Assembly: GCA_963797175.1 (NCBI GenBank)
Contig: CAWCOL010000008.1
Span: forward strand, 124,001 to 188,000
Origin: DATLLN01 sp963797175
GTDB lineage: Bacteria; Actinomycetota; Thermoleophilia; Gaiellales; JAICJC01
DNA: 64,000 bases
Reading direction: 5' to 3'
This document shows positions 42,848-51,010 of the stretch, one piece after another. The notes under the pieces were generated by a model. It had not been told where the DNA came from. It saw only the letters and a program-made list of their open reading frames with translations, and searched no databases. The number at the start of each line of letters is the position of its first letter. Positions within the stretch are counted from its first letter, which is position 1. The position numbers and the translations under genes are program-made.

Positions 42848-44316
42848 CAGCCGTCCAGGAACTGGTTGACGAGGCTCTCCGCGAACGACTTGTCGGCCAG
42901 CTTGTAGGCGAGCCCGGTCATCCGCCAGGAGTCTGACAGGTAGAAGCGCTCGTACAGCTCGCCGCGGCCGCCCAGGTCGGAGCCGATGTAGTCCCAGGCC
43001 AGCCGGAACAGCTGGATCCGCCGCTCGGCGTCGGCGCCGGCCGCCTGGTAGTAGGTGTCGATCAGGCCGCGCAGCGGGCCGTCCAGGTCGGCCCGCGACG
43101 GCGTGCACATGAAGCCGCCGCCGCCGATCAGCTGGAGCAGCTCGTTGACGGAGGGCAGCCACTTCGGCATCTCGCCGCGCAGCGCCAGGAAGGGGCGGTC
43201 GTCCGGGTACCAGACGCCGCCGTCGTCGAGGTGCGAGCCGGCCTCGGCGGCGACCAGCGCCGAGCGGGTCAGCTCGGTCATGTTCCAGATCCGGCCCAGC
43301 TTCTCCTGGATGTGGTCGAAGCGGACGACGCCGGTGGTGGTGGCGAGCAGGTGGCCGAGGCCGAAGGCGAACGAGAGCTTGACGTAGGCGCGGGTGAACG
43401 CCTGGTGCATGATGTGGCCGCGCCAGCCGGTGTCGGAGATCACCTCGGAGTAGCCCTCGGTGTCGCCGCACAGGAAGACCCGGTCGTGCGGGATCTCGAC
43501 GTCCTCGAAGATGGCGACGGCGTCCATCTCGTCGAACCGCGACGAGAGCGGGTAGTCGAACGGGTCGCGCTGCTTCGCGTAGCTGTCGCGGCAGATGAAC
43601 TTGAGGCCGGGCGTGCCCATCGGCACCGCGAAGGCGAGCGCGTAGCTGCCGTCCTGCGGGCGGATGTCCGACCCCGGGTAGACGGTCAGCTCGTCGGCGT
43701 AGGGCGCCAGCGTGGCCAGCATGCGGGCGCCGCGGACGACGATCCCGGTGGCGGTCTCGCCCACCTTGTGCAGCGCCACCTCGCCCATCGCCTGCTCCGC
43801 CTCGGGCTTCGAGCGATCGACCTGCGGGTTCATGATCGAGTGCGTCGTCGAGAGGTCGCGGTCGCGCATCAGCCGGTGGTAGGCGACCAGGTTGGCCGCG
43901 CCCCGCTCGTTGCCGCGCCGCGCCCACACGTCCGAGCGGCCGGCGAAGCAGGCGAAGGTGACGTTCAGGTAGTCCGGCGTGCGGCCCATCATCCCGGCGG
44001 TCGCGGAGGCGGTCAGCTCGATCGCGCGGCGGCGGCGCTCCAGGTCGTCGCGGCTGCGCGGGATCAGGTGGGTGACGTTGACCAGCCGGCCGTCGTCGGG
44101 CGAGGGCGCCAGCATCTCGTCGGCGTGCTCGTGCTGGAGGTCGTAGACGCGCGCCATCGACTCGGCCGCGGCGCGCAGCTGGGGATGGTCGAGCGGGTGG
44201 GTGATCCGCTCGCCGTTCAGCCAGATCTCGCGCGCATCGCCGCGCAGCCCGTCCAGGAACTGCTGGCCGGTCCGGGCCGCGACGCCGGGCGCCTTGGTGG
44301 TCTCGGCGGTCGCCAT
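42847..44316 (-). CDS. HpaB-type FADH2-dependent aromatic monooxygenase
   Basis: A 489-residue flavin monooxygenase of the 4-hydroxyphenylacetate 3-hydroxylase large-subunit family (typical length 480-520). Recognised segments include TPDYLNVTFACFAGRSDVW, STTHSIMNPQVDRSK, GIVVRGARMLATLAP and FLCGDTEGYSEV, plus the C-terminal IGSDLGGRGELYERFY. The enzyme ortho-hydroxylates phenols using FADH2 from a separate reductase; no HpaC reductase gene is in the window. It abuts the extradiol dioxygenase gene directly with no gap and overlaps the decarboxylase-like gene by one base. It likely makes the catechol that the dioxygenase cleaves. Confidence 0.92.
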   Translation of the reverse strand: MATAETTKAPGVAARTGQQFLDGLRGDAREIWLNGERITHPLDHPQLRAAAESMARVYDLQHEHADEMLAPSPDDGRLVNVTHLIPRSRDDLERRRRAIELTASATAGMMGRTPDYLNVTFACFAGRSDVWARRGNERGAANLVAYHRLMRDRDLSTTHSIMNPQVDRSKPEAEQAMGEVALHKVGETATGIVVRGARMLATLAPYADELTVYPGSDIRPQDGSYALAFAVPMGTPGLKFICRDSYAKQRDPFDYPLSSRFDEMDAVAIFEDVEIPHDRVFLCGDTEGYSEVISDTGWRGHIMHQAFTRAYVKLSFAFGLGHLLATTTGVVRFDHIQEKLGRIWNMTELTRSALVAAEAGSHLDDGGVWYPDDRPFLALRGEMPKWLPSVNELLQLIGGGGFMCTPSRADLDGPLRGLIDTYYQAAGADAERRIQLFRLAWDYIGSDLGGRGELYERFYLSDSWRMTGLAYKLADKSFAESLVNQFLDG

Positions 44317-45246
44317 CTAGAAACGCACCTCCTCGAGCGGTGGCAGCTTCTCCCCGAGGGTCTCCAGGCTCTCGCGCTCGTAGCGGATGGCCTCGTCGTC
44401 GAAGCGGAAGTAGGAGCGGGGCGGGAGCGGGCCCCACGTGTTGGACGAGTGCCGGTCGTCGGGCCAGCGGCGGGGGATGTGCCCCGGCTCCAGCTGTTCC
44501 ATGTCGCAGTAGAGCTCGACGAACATCGGCTCCTCGGTGATGCGGACGTAGCCGCACATGTTCTGGGCGATGCCGTGCCGCACCGGGCCCCAGCCCAGCC
44601 AGCGGCCGTGCTGGGCGAGGTGGTCGAACGCGACCCGCAGCATGCCCCAGTCGACCATGTCGAACGCGACGTGGTGGAGGTGCGCGGAGCCCTTGTTGAC
44701 GAACGCGACCTGATGGTGCTCGGAGGTGACGTGCAGCCAGACGCCGTCGTCGCCCAGCCAGTCGGCGACCTCCATCCCCAGCACGTCGCGGTGGAAGACC
44801 TCCTGCTCGTGGATGCGCCCGGTCAGGAAGTTGACGTGGCCGATCCGGCGGGGCCGGAAGCCGGGCAGCCCGGCGCCGGTACGGGCGATGTCGGGGCGGC
44901 GGTCGTCCTCCTCGCAGGAAGGGCACCAGCTGCACTGGCTGGCCGTCCGGGTCGTGCAGCCAGATGCCGTCCTCGCGGCGCTCGTGGGCGACCTCGAGCT
45001 CGGCCAGGTGGCGGGCCGCGTCGTCCGGCGACGTGTCGCGCGCGAGCTCGCCAGGCGGTGTGGTCGTGGCCCGGGCTCGCCCGCGACCAGCTCCAGGCTG
45101 TACGGCTCGTAGCCGCAGCGCAGGAGCCGGCGGCCGCCCTCCGAGCCGGCGTCGGTCAGCCCGAACTGGATCGACCAGCGGGCGGCTGCCTCGTCCAGGT
45201 CGGCGACGCGCAGGCCGACGTGGTCGAGCCGGCGCAGGCGGATCAC
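44317..45246 (-). CDS. Extradiol ring-cleavage dioxygenase (VOC type), internal frameshifts
   Basis: A 309-residue two-domain vicinal oxygen chelate dioxygenase. The first domain begins LDHVGLRVADLDEA. Fe(II) ligands in the second domain are the His in IGHVNFLT, the His in LHHVAFD and the Glu in MFVELYCD. It cleaves catechols next to the hydroxyl pair. Three single-base changes near 45069, 45051 and 44915 sum to zero, so the frame stays open. The 50 residues between (about 60-108) are garbled; corrected they give WLHDPDGQPVQLVPF, the normal end of a VOC domain. The GTG overlaps the upstream FAH stop (GTGA). Confidence 0.88.
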   Translation of the reverse strand: MIRLRRLDHVGLRVADLDEAAARWSIQFGLTDAGSEGGRRLLRCGYEPYSLELVAGEPGPRPHRLASSRATRRRTTRPATWPSSRSPTSAARTASGCTTRTASQCSWCPSCEEDDRRPDIARTGAGLPGFRPRRIGHVNFLTGRIHEQEVFHRDVLGMEVADWLGDDGVWLHVTSEHHQVAFVNKGSAHLHHVAFDMVDWGMLRVAFDHLAQHGRWLGWGPVRHGIAQNMCGYVRITEEPMFVELYCDMEQLEPGHIPRRWPDDRHSSNTWGPLPPRSYFRFDDEAIRYERESLETLGEKLPPLEEVRF

Positions 45247-46082
45247 GCGACGCCCTCCTGCGCCATCCGCTCGGCCTCGTCCTCGGGGATCGCCAGCGCG
45301 ACGTGCAGCGTGTTGGCCGAGACGGCGAGCTGGTCGCCGGGGCCGCTCAGGTCGACGTCCCAGTCGACCACGGTGTTGGAGAGGCGGCCCAGGCCGGTGG
45401 CCTCGACCTCGACCACGTCGCCCGGCTCCATCGGCCGCGAGTGGGCGGGGGTGCCGGACAGGACGACGTCGCCTGGCTCCAGCGTGATCGTGCGGCAGAG
45501 GTCGGCGAGCAGGTAGGAGATCGGCCAGATCAGGTCGGCGGCCGACCCCTCCTGGACGACCTCGCCGTTCAGGAGGGTGCGGATCTCGAAGGTCGGTCGG
45601 GGTCGAACTCGGAGGCGGGCACCAGCTCGGGGCCGATCGGGCAGAAGCCGTCCTGGCCCTTCACCCGCAGCATCGAGCCGCGGTCGGCGTGGCGGAAGTC
45701 GTGCAGGCCGACGTCGTTGGCGACCGCATAGCCCTCGACGTGCGCCGAGCGCCTCGGACTGCGGGCACGCCGTGCATGCGCCGGCCGACGACGACGGCGA
45801 CCTCGCCCTCGTAGTTGAGGAAGCGCGCGCCGCGCGGGCGGCGGAGGATCCCGCGGTGCCCGTTCAGCGTCGTCGGCGGCTTCATGAAGTAGGACGGCTC
45901 GGGCGGGACGCGCGCCGCGTACTCGTCCACCCGGCTGCGGTAGGTCAGGTGGGTGGCGATGATCTTGGTCGGCGTCGACCGGTGCGAGGTACGCCGCGTC
46001 GGCCTCGGCGACGCTGCCGCCGCCGTCCAGCTCAATGGCTGCGTCGCTCAGCTCGGCCCCAGGTCGGAGACCCCTCTACCAT
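45243..46082 (-). pseudogene. Fumarylacetoacetate hydrolase family enzyme, several frameshifts
   Basis: First gene of the catabolic operon, about 279 residues after correction. Family motifs: TKIIATHLTYRSR, SYFMKPPTTLNGH, metal-site NYEGEVAVVVGRR, KGQDGFCPIGPE, SGTPAHSRPMEPGD and a final VEATGLGRLSN. Members hydrolyse or isomerise 2-hydroxymuconate-type ring-cleavage products or 2-oxopent-4-enoates. I find single-base shifts near 46060, 45976, 45757, 45743 (extra) and 45595 (missing); they sum to zero. The proposed ATG at 46082 would read MVEGSPTW and rests on the first correction. The HTLY-bearing start and other ligands look intact, so read error is likely. Confidence 0.75.
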
Positions 46083-46107
46083 GACCCGAACACGCCGCCC
46101 GTGCACG

Positions 46108-46128
46108 ATTGGATACAGTATTCGATCC
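46108..46128. promoter_or_regulatory. Candidate GntR operator in the divergent catabolic promoter
   Basis: ATTGGATACAGTATTCGATCC contains the palindrome ATACAGTAT and a TTGGATACA core. The same core occurs at both GntR-proximal promoters (48488 and 48555). It lies between the starts of the ten-gene operon and the CMD/FAH unit. Confidence 0.55.
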
Positions 46129-46153
46129 GGCGGGCGAGGTCAAGGAGGTCGAT

Positions 46154-46522
46154 GTGGTCGACGGCACCACACGTCGCGAGCGCGGCGAGGCGAGGCTGGC
46201 GGAGCTGGGCGACGAGCCCGGCGGCGAGGCGTTCATCGAGCGGATGGGCAGCCCGATGGGCGACTGGCTGGTGGAGTGGGTGTTCGGCGACGTGCACGCG
46301 CGGCCGCACCTCGACGCCCGCGAGCGGGAGCTGATCATCGTCGCCGTGCTGACCGCGATCGGCTCGTCCGACCCCCAGGTGGCCGCGCACATCCGCGCCC
46401 TGCGGGCGATCGACGTGCCGTGGGAGGAGATCGAGGAGACCATCCTGCAGACGGCGCCCTACAGCGGGTTCCCGCGGGCGATCAACGCGCTCAAGGTGCT
46501 GCGGACGGAGCAGGGCCGGTGA
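46154..46522 (+). CDS. Carboxymuconolactone decarboxylase family protein
   Basis: A 122-residue, all-helical protein of the CMD/AhpD fold. It shows ARERELIIVAVLTAIGSSDPQVAAHIRAL and IEETILQTAPYSGFPRAINALKVL, close to gamma-carboxymuconolactone decarboxylase. It lacks the CxxC of AhpD, so it is not a peroxidase. AAGGAGG lies five bases before the chosen GTG; an upstream ATG frame would lack it. It may act on a ring-cleavage lactone. Its stop overlaps the next gene (GTGA). It is divergent from the ten-gene operon. Confidence 0.9.
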   Translation: MVDGTTRRERGEARLAELGDEPGGEAFIERMGSPMGDWLVEWVFGDVHARPHLDARERELIIVAVLTAIGSSDPQVAAHIRALRAIDVPWEEIEETILQTAPYSGFPRAINALKVLRTEQGR

Positions 46523-47351
46523 GGGCGCGTCAGGTTCGCCGCCGGCGGCGAGGCGCGGATCGGCCGGCTCGAGGAGAGCGGCGAGGTCGTCGACGCCGGA
46601 CCCGCCGGCCCGATGGGCTTCGTGCCCTCCCCCGAGGGCTGGGGCGCGGTCGGCCGCGGCGTCGGGCGAGCGGCACGCGGCGGGGACGGTGCGGCTGCTG
46701 CACCCGACGGTGCCGGACAAGATCATCGCCATCGGCCTCAACTACCGCGACCACGCGGAGGAGTCCGAGCTCGACATCCCCGAGGTGCCGGTCGTGTTCG
46801 CCAAGTGGCGCAGCTCGCTGATCGGCCCGGACGAGCCGATCGTGGTGCCCCGCGAGGAGACGCGGCCGGACTACGAGGGCGAGGTCGCGATCGTGCTCGG
46901 CCGCCGCGTCTATCGGGCGTCGGCCGAGGAGGCGCGGGCCGCGGTGGGGGGCGTCTCGGTGATGCACGACGTCTCCGGGCGGCGGGCGCAGCTGGAGACG
47001 CCGCTGCGGCAGTTCACGCTGGGCAAGAGCTTCGACACGTTCGCGCCGTTCGGCCCCTGTGTCGCCAGCGCGGACGACATCGACCTCGACGACATCGCGA
47101 TCGAGACCCAGGTATCGGGCGAGGTGATGCAGCGCTCGAACACCCGCAACCTGATCTTCTCGGTCGTCGACCTGATCGTGTACCTGTCCCGCGGCCTCAC
47201 CCTGGAGGCGGGCGACGTGATCGCGACCGGCACCCCGGGCGGCGTGGGGGACTCGCGCGATCCGCGCCGGTACCTGATCGAGGGCGACGTGGTGGAGATC
47301 ACCGTGGGCGGCGTCGGCACCCTCCGCAACCCCGTGACCCTGGAGCGTTAG
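46519..47351 (+). pseudogene. Fumarylacetoacetate hydrolase-type isomerase/hydrolase, two frameshifts
   Basis: About 277 residues after correction. The catalytic part is intact from about 46689: KIIAIGLNYRDHAEES, VVFAKWRSSLIGPDEP, metal site DYEGEVAIVLGRR, LGKSFDTFAPFGPC, SGEVMQRSNTRNLIFSV and GTPGGVGDSR. This is the HpaG/2-hydroxyhepta-2,4-diene-1,7-dioate isomerase class. Extra bases near 46524 and 46657 disrupt the N terminus. The GTG at 46519 overlaps the CMD stop. It differs from the first FAH gene, so the pathway may need two successive FAH-type steps. Its stop overlaps the convergent GNAT gene. Confidence 0.82.
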
Positions 47352-47830
47352 TCCGGCTCACCCGGGTCGACCGTGAGCGTCTTCTCAAGGCAGATGCTGC
47401 GCGGATCGGCCTCGAACGGCCCCCAGCGCTCGATGCGGCGGTAGCCGGCGCGCTCGTACAGTGCCACCGCCTCGGGCTGGCGGTCGCCGGTCTCCATGCG
47501 GACGCGCAGGTATCCCGCGTCGGCGGCCAGCCGCTCGAGCTCCGCCAGGAGGATCCGGCCCAGGCCGCGTCCGCGCGCCTCGGGTGCGACGTACATCCGC
47601 CGCACCTCGCCGGTGACGGCATCCAGGCGCGCCAGTCCGCCGCAGCCGACCGCCGCGCCGTCCTCGGCCGCCACGACAAACGCTCCCGCGGGCGGTGTGA
47701 ACAGCTCGGGGGAGGGCAGCCCGCCCGACCCGGGGACGCCGTCGTAGATGCCCAGCAGCTCGGCCTCGAGGCGCTCCGCCAGCGCGGCCGCCTCGGTTGC
47801 GTCGAACGGCACCGTCCGCAGCTCGATCAC
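47348..47830 (-). CDS. GNAT family N-acetyltransferase
   Basis: A 160-residue acetyltransferase. The acetyl-CoA motif is clear: VAPEARGRGLGRILL, followed by YLRVRMETGDRQPEAVALYERAGYR, the standard last part. It starts at a GTG at 47830 that overlaps the GntR stop (GTGA), so the two are cotranslated. Substrate unknown. Its stop overlaps that of the convergent FAH gene. Confidence 0.88.
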   Translation of the reverse strand: MIELRTVPFDATEAAALAERLEAELLGIYDGVPGSGGLPSPELFTPPAGAFVVAAEDGAAVGCGGLARLDAVTGEVRRMYVAPEARGRGLGRILLAELERLAADAGYLRVRMETGDRQPEAVALYERAGYRRIERWGPFEADPRSICLEKTLTVDPGEPD

Positions 47831-48483
47831 GGGTGCTCGACCGGCGGCCACGCGAGGATGTGCTCGCGCGTCAGCCGCTCGGCGAGGTCGGCGTCGCCGG
47901 CCTCGACAGCATCGACGATCAGCTCGTGCTGGTCGGCCCAGGAGAGCACCAGCACCGGGTCGTCGGCCTGCATGGCGTAGATCAGCACCCCCAGCTGCGG
48001 CGCCCATAGCATCTCTGCGAACCGCGTCAGGTACGCGTTTCCCGCTCCGGCAACAAGTGCAAGGTGGAAGGCGCGGTTGACGTCGTAGCTCTGCGAGGGG
48101 TCGCCGCCGGCCGCCCGCTGGGCGCCGATCGCCGCCCGCATCGCCGCGATGGCGCCGGGGTCGCGGCGCTCGGCCGCGATCCGGGCCGCGCCCGGCTCGA
48201 TCGCGATCCGCGCGAACCAGGACTGCCGCTGGTCGCGGAAGTCGTGCTCGGCCACCGTGGCGCCGCGGTTCGGCTCGAACTCGACCAGGCCCTCCGTCGC
48301 CAGACGGCGCAACGCCTCGCGCAGCGGTGTCCGCGACACGCCCAGCTCGTCGGCCAGCGCGGCCTGCCGCAGCCGGGCGCCGCGGGGGAGGTCTCCCGAC
48401 AGGATCCGTGCCCGGACGGCGGCGTAGACCTGGTCGACGACGCTCTGGATCTGCAGCGGTCCTGCGGCGGGTTGGGCGCTCAT
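47827..48483 (-). CDS. GntR family transcriptional regulator, FadR/FCD subfamily
   Basis: A 218-residue regulator. The N-terminal winged helix holds LADELGVSRTPLREALRRLATEGLV and RGATVAE. The C-terminal FCD domain has the metal/effector-binding helices, including NRAFHLALVAGAGN (Asp/His region) and HELIVDAVEAGDADLAERL. FCD regulators respond to carboxylic acids, often intermediates of the pathway they control. TTGSATACA motifs lie just upstream of this gene, in front of the permease, and between the two catabolic units, so it is the probable regulator of the whole cluster. Confidence 0.92.
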   Translation of the reverse strand: MSAQPAAGPLQIQSVVDQVYAAVRARILSGDLPRGARLRQAALADELGVSRTPLREALRRLATEGLVEFEPNRGATVAEHDFRDQRQSWFARIAIEPGAARIAAERRDPGAIAAMRAAIGAQRAAGGDPSQSYDVNRAFHLALVAGAGNAYLTRFAEMLWAPQLGVLIYAMQADDPVLVLSWADQHELIVDAVEAGDADLAERLTREHILAWPPVEHP

Positions 48484-48487
48484 GTGC

Positions 48488-48502
48488 TTTGCATACATTA
48501 CG
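48488..48502. promoter_or_regulatory. Candidate GntR operator (autoregulatory)
   Basis: TTTGCATACATTACG sits four bases before the GntR start and shares TTG(G/C)ATACA with the site at 46108 and the one at 48555. Confidence 0.45.
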
Positions 48503-48554
48503 CCGCCCTGACGCCCGGTCAAGGAGCGCCGCTTGACGTCCCGCGGCGAGGGTG

Positions 48555-48569
48555 CGAATGTATCCAAGA
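48555..48569. promoter_or_regulatory. Candidate GntR operator upstream of the permease gene
   Basis: CGAATGTATCCAAGA, read on the minus strand as TCTTGGATACATTCG, repeats the TTGGATACA core of the catabolic promoter. It is 37 bases before the permease ATG. Confidence 0.5.
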
Positions 48570-48605
48570 TTTCTTCCACCCTCATAGCTCGAGGAGGAGG
48601 CCGCT

Positions 48606-50162
48606 ATGGCTGCAGGTTCCCCTTCCGCCGGTGGAGAGCTGGGCGAACGCCGGCTCGGCACCATCCACGCGGTTGCCCAGGCGCTCGCGATCGGGCCGAT
48701 GTTCTCGGTCGCGCTCGTGCTGGGCGGTGTCTCCCGCCCTGACATCGGTGCCGGCTGGAACGCGGCGCTGGCCGTCGTCATCGCCGGACTCGGCGTGATG
48801 GCGATCGGCTACGCGCTGACGCTGTTCGCACGCCGCTACGCCGGCGCCGGCGCGGTCTACGAGTACCTCACGCACGGCGCCCACCCGAGCGTCGGCATCT
48901 TCACCGCCGGCGTCTTCTTCGTCGGCACGCTGTTCCTGGGCGGCGGCGGCATCTACCTCGGGCTCGGCATCCTCACCAACGGGTTCTGGGTGCAGCACAT
49001 CTCGTCGTCCAACGCACCGGCCTGGTGGGTGTTCGGCCTGGTCGCCCTCGGCATCGTGCTCGTCCTCAACTACCTGGGCATCCGCATCGCCATCCGCGCG
49101 ATGCTGACGTTCGCCGCCCTCTCGTTCGCGCCGATGCTGCTGCTGGCGCTGATCATCATCGCCAAGGGCGGCGCGCACGGGAACACGCTGACCATGTTCA
49201 ACCCGGGCGAGACGTCGCTGTTCGGCGTCACCGGCGGCGGCGTGCTGGGCGGCGTGCTGCTCGGCATCCTGCTCTTCGTCGGCTTCGAGGCTGCGGCCTC
49301 GATCGGCGAGGAGAGCCACGACCCGCACCGCTCCATCCCGCGGGCCGTGCTCGCGACCGTGGCCGTCGCGGCCGTCTTCTTCGTGATCATGGCGTACGCG
49401 TTCTCGATCGGCTACGGGCGCGGCGCGGTCAGCGCCGGCGCCTGGGCGTTCTCGCCCAGCCCGGTCGACGACATGGCGAAGGAGTACGTCGGCAGCTGGT
49501 ACGCGACCATCCTCGACCTCGTTGTCATCCTCGACGCGATGGCGCTGGCCCTCGCCATCTGCGTGACCATCGGCCGCGGCTACTTCGCGCTGGCGCGCGA
49601 CGGCCTGCTGCCGTCGGTGTTCGCCCGCACGTCGCGGCACAACACGCCGTGGGTCGGCAACCTGATGGTGGTCGTCGGCGGCGTCGGCCTGATGCTGCTG
49701 GTGAAGTTCGCCAGCTACGGCACGCAGTTCGTCGTCCCCGGCCCGAAGGGCACGCCGGTGCCACTGTTCCCCAACAACGAGTTCGCGACGTTCATCATGT
49801 CGGCAACGGTGGGCTCGTTCGCGATCGAGCTGGTCTACCTCGTGCTCGCCGTCGTCGCGTTCCGGCTGCTGCTCCAGGATGGCAACGCCAAGCCGTGGCA
49901 GTGGCTGGTCGTCGCCGTCGCGGTGCTGACCCCGATCCTGGGCTTCTACGGCGCCCTCAAGCCGGCGCCGCACGACAGCTCGAACTACAACTGGGAGGCG
50001 CTGTACTGGACGATCGGGCTGCTGGTGGTCGCGGCGGTCTGGTTCCTGATCGTCCGGCTGACGCGCCCCGACGCGGTGGCGAACGCCGCGTCCCACGCCT
50101 CGGGACACCACGGTGTTGCGCCGCTCGACGAGAGCGTCGACTACAAGCCGCTGCCCGAGTAG
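48606..50162 (+). CDS. APC family amino acid/polyamine permease
   Basis: A 518-residue permease with about twelve hydrophobic helices. Helix 1 has the substrate motif IGPMFSVALVLGG; later GYALTLFARRYAGAGAVYEYL and VGFEAAASIGEESHDPHRSIPRAV match the APC consensus. It imports amino acids, polyamines or related amines. GGAGGAGG lies six bases before the ATG. A GntR operator-like site is in its promoter, and a strong intrinsic terminator follows. Placed next to a class III aminotransferase and a PuuD-like hydrolase, it may take up the amine used by this cluster. Confidence 0.92.
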   Translation: MAAGSPSAGGELGERRLGTIHAVAQALAIGPMFSVALVLGGVSRPDIGAGWNAALAVVIAGLGVMAIGYALTLFARRYAGAGAVYEYLTHGAHPSVGIFTAGVFFVGTLFLGGGGIYLGLGILTNGFWVQHISSSNAPAWWVFGLVALGIVLVLNYLGIRIAIRAMLTFAALSFAPMLLLALIIIAKGGAHGNTLTMFNPGETSLFGVTGGGVLGGVLLGILLFVGFEAAASIGEESHDPHRSIPRAVLATVAVAAVFFVIMAYAFSIGYGRGAVSAGAWAFSPSPVDDMAKEYVGSWYATILDLVVILDAMALALAICVTIGRGYFALARDGLLPSVFARTSRHNTPWVGNLMVVVGGVGLMLLVKFASYGTQFVVPGPKGTPVPLFPNNEFATFIMSATVGSFAIELVYLVLAVVAFRLLLQDGNAKPWQWLVVAVAVLTPILGFYGALKPAPHDSSNYNWEALYWTIGLLVVAAVWFLIVRLTRPDAVANAASHASGHHGVAPLDESVDYKPLPE

Positions 50163-50177
50163 CAACCCACACCGATC

Positions 50178-50213
50178 GGGCGGGGCCGGCGCCGAGCCGG
50201 CCCCGCCCTTTTT
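50178..50213 (+). terminator. Rho-independent terminator after the permease gene
   Basis: A perfect 13-base stem (GGGCGGGGCCGGC with its complement) and five-base loop followed by TTTTT. This is the clearest intrinsic terminator in the window. Confidence 0.92.
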
Positions 50214-50276
50214 GCATCATCCGTCACGAGCGCTGTGCTACAACTCAGACACACCGCTCGTGACAGGAGGCTCGAG

Positions 50277-50708
50277 GTGCGCGTCTCGGAGATCATGCAG
50301 ACCGACCTGGTCACCTGCGCTCCGACGGCAACCGTGAGCGGCGCCGCGCGGGTGATGCGCGAGCGCCACGTGGGAGCGGTGCTGGTGATGGAGCGGGGCC
50401 GGCTGGCCGGGATCCTGACCGAACGCGATCTGGTCGGCCTGCTCGCCGACGGCGGCGACCCGGGGCTCCGGCCGGTGTCCGAGGTGATGACGCGCGACGT
50501 CGTCATCGCCCCGCCGGACGCCGACGTGCTCTGGGCAGCCGACGCGATGCGCCGCAACAGCGTCCGCCACCTGCCGGTCGGCGAGGGCCGGATGGTGTCC
50601 GGAATCGTCTCGCTCCGCGACCTCTTCGTCCTTGCCGAGGCCGTGCTCCGGCTCGACCCGGCCGGAGCGGAGACGGCGCGCGACGTGCTCGCCGCGGCCG
50701 GGGGATGA
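50277..50708 (+). CDS. Tandem CBS domain protein
   Basis: A 143-residue protein made of two CBS domains (ATVSGAARVMRERHVGAVLVM...GILTERDLVG and DADVLWAADAMRRNSVRHLPV...GIVSLRDLF). Such pairs bind adenosine nucleotides or S-adenosylmethionine and regulate other proteins. The GTG at 50277 has AGGAGG six bases upstream. It overlaps the next small membrane protein gene (ATGA). An extended -10 (TGCTACAAC) lies about 30 bases upstream. Confidence 0.9.
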   Translation: MRVSEIMQTDLVTCAPTATVSGAARVMRERHVGAVLVMERGRLAGILTERDLVGLLADGGDPGLRPVSEVMTRDVVIAPPDADVLWAADAMRRNSVRHLPVGEGRMVSGIVSLRDLFVLAEAVLRLDPAGAETARDVLAAAGG

Positions 50709-51010
50709 CCTCAGATGACCGACGAAAGGATGCGAACGCGATGCACAGGGAGATGACCTACGAGCGAGCCGTCGGCCTGGGGCTGTTCGGCGTGATGGTG
50801 ACGCTGAGCTGGCCGATCTGGATCATGATCGCCGCATCCCAGCACGCCTGGACGCCGGCCGTGACGCTCTCGACGCTGGTGCCGCTGGCCCTGACGCTGC
50901 TCTGGGTCGGCATCTTCCTTGGCGTCGTCGGCCGCGTCGCCAACGTGTACGAGCACGCCATCCACGGCGCCGCGCACGTGCTACACGGCGGACTGCACCG
51001 GCACGCTTGA
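50705..51010 (+). CDS. Small membrane protein, unknown function
   Basis: About 101 residues with two transmembrane helices (VGLGLFGVMVTLSWPIWIMI and LSTLVPLALTLLWVGIFLGV) and a His-rich C-terminal tail (HAIHGAAHVLHGGLHRHA). I use the ATG at 50705 because it overlaps the CBS stop; the ATG at 50741 with AAAGGA upstream is an alternative. It may partner the CBS protein. The 3' end overlaps the aminotransferase gene on the other strand. The family is not recognised. Confidence 0.65.
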   Translation: MTSDDRRKDANAMHREMTYERAVGLGLFGVMVTLSWPIWIMIAASQHAWTPAVTLSTLVPLALTLLWVGIFLGVVGRVANVYEHAIHGAAHVLHGGLHRHA

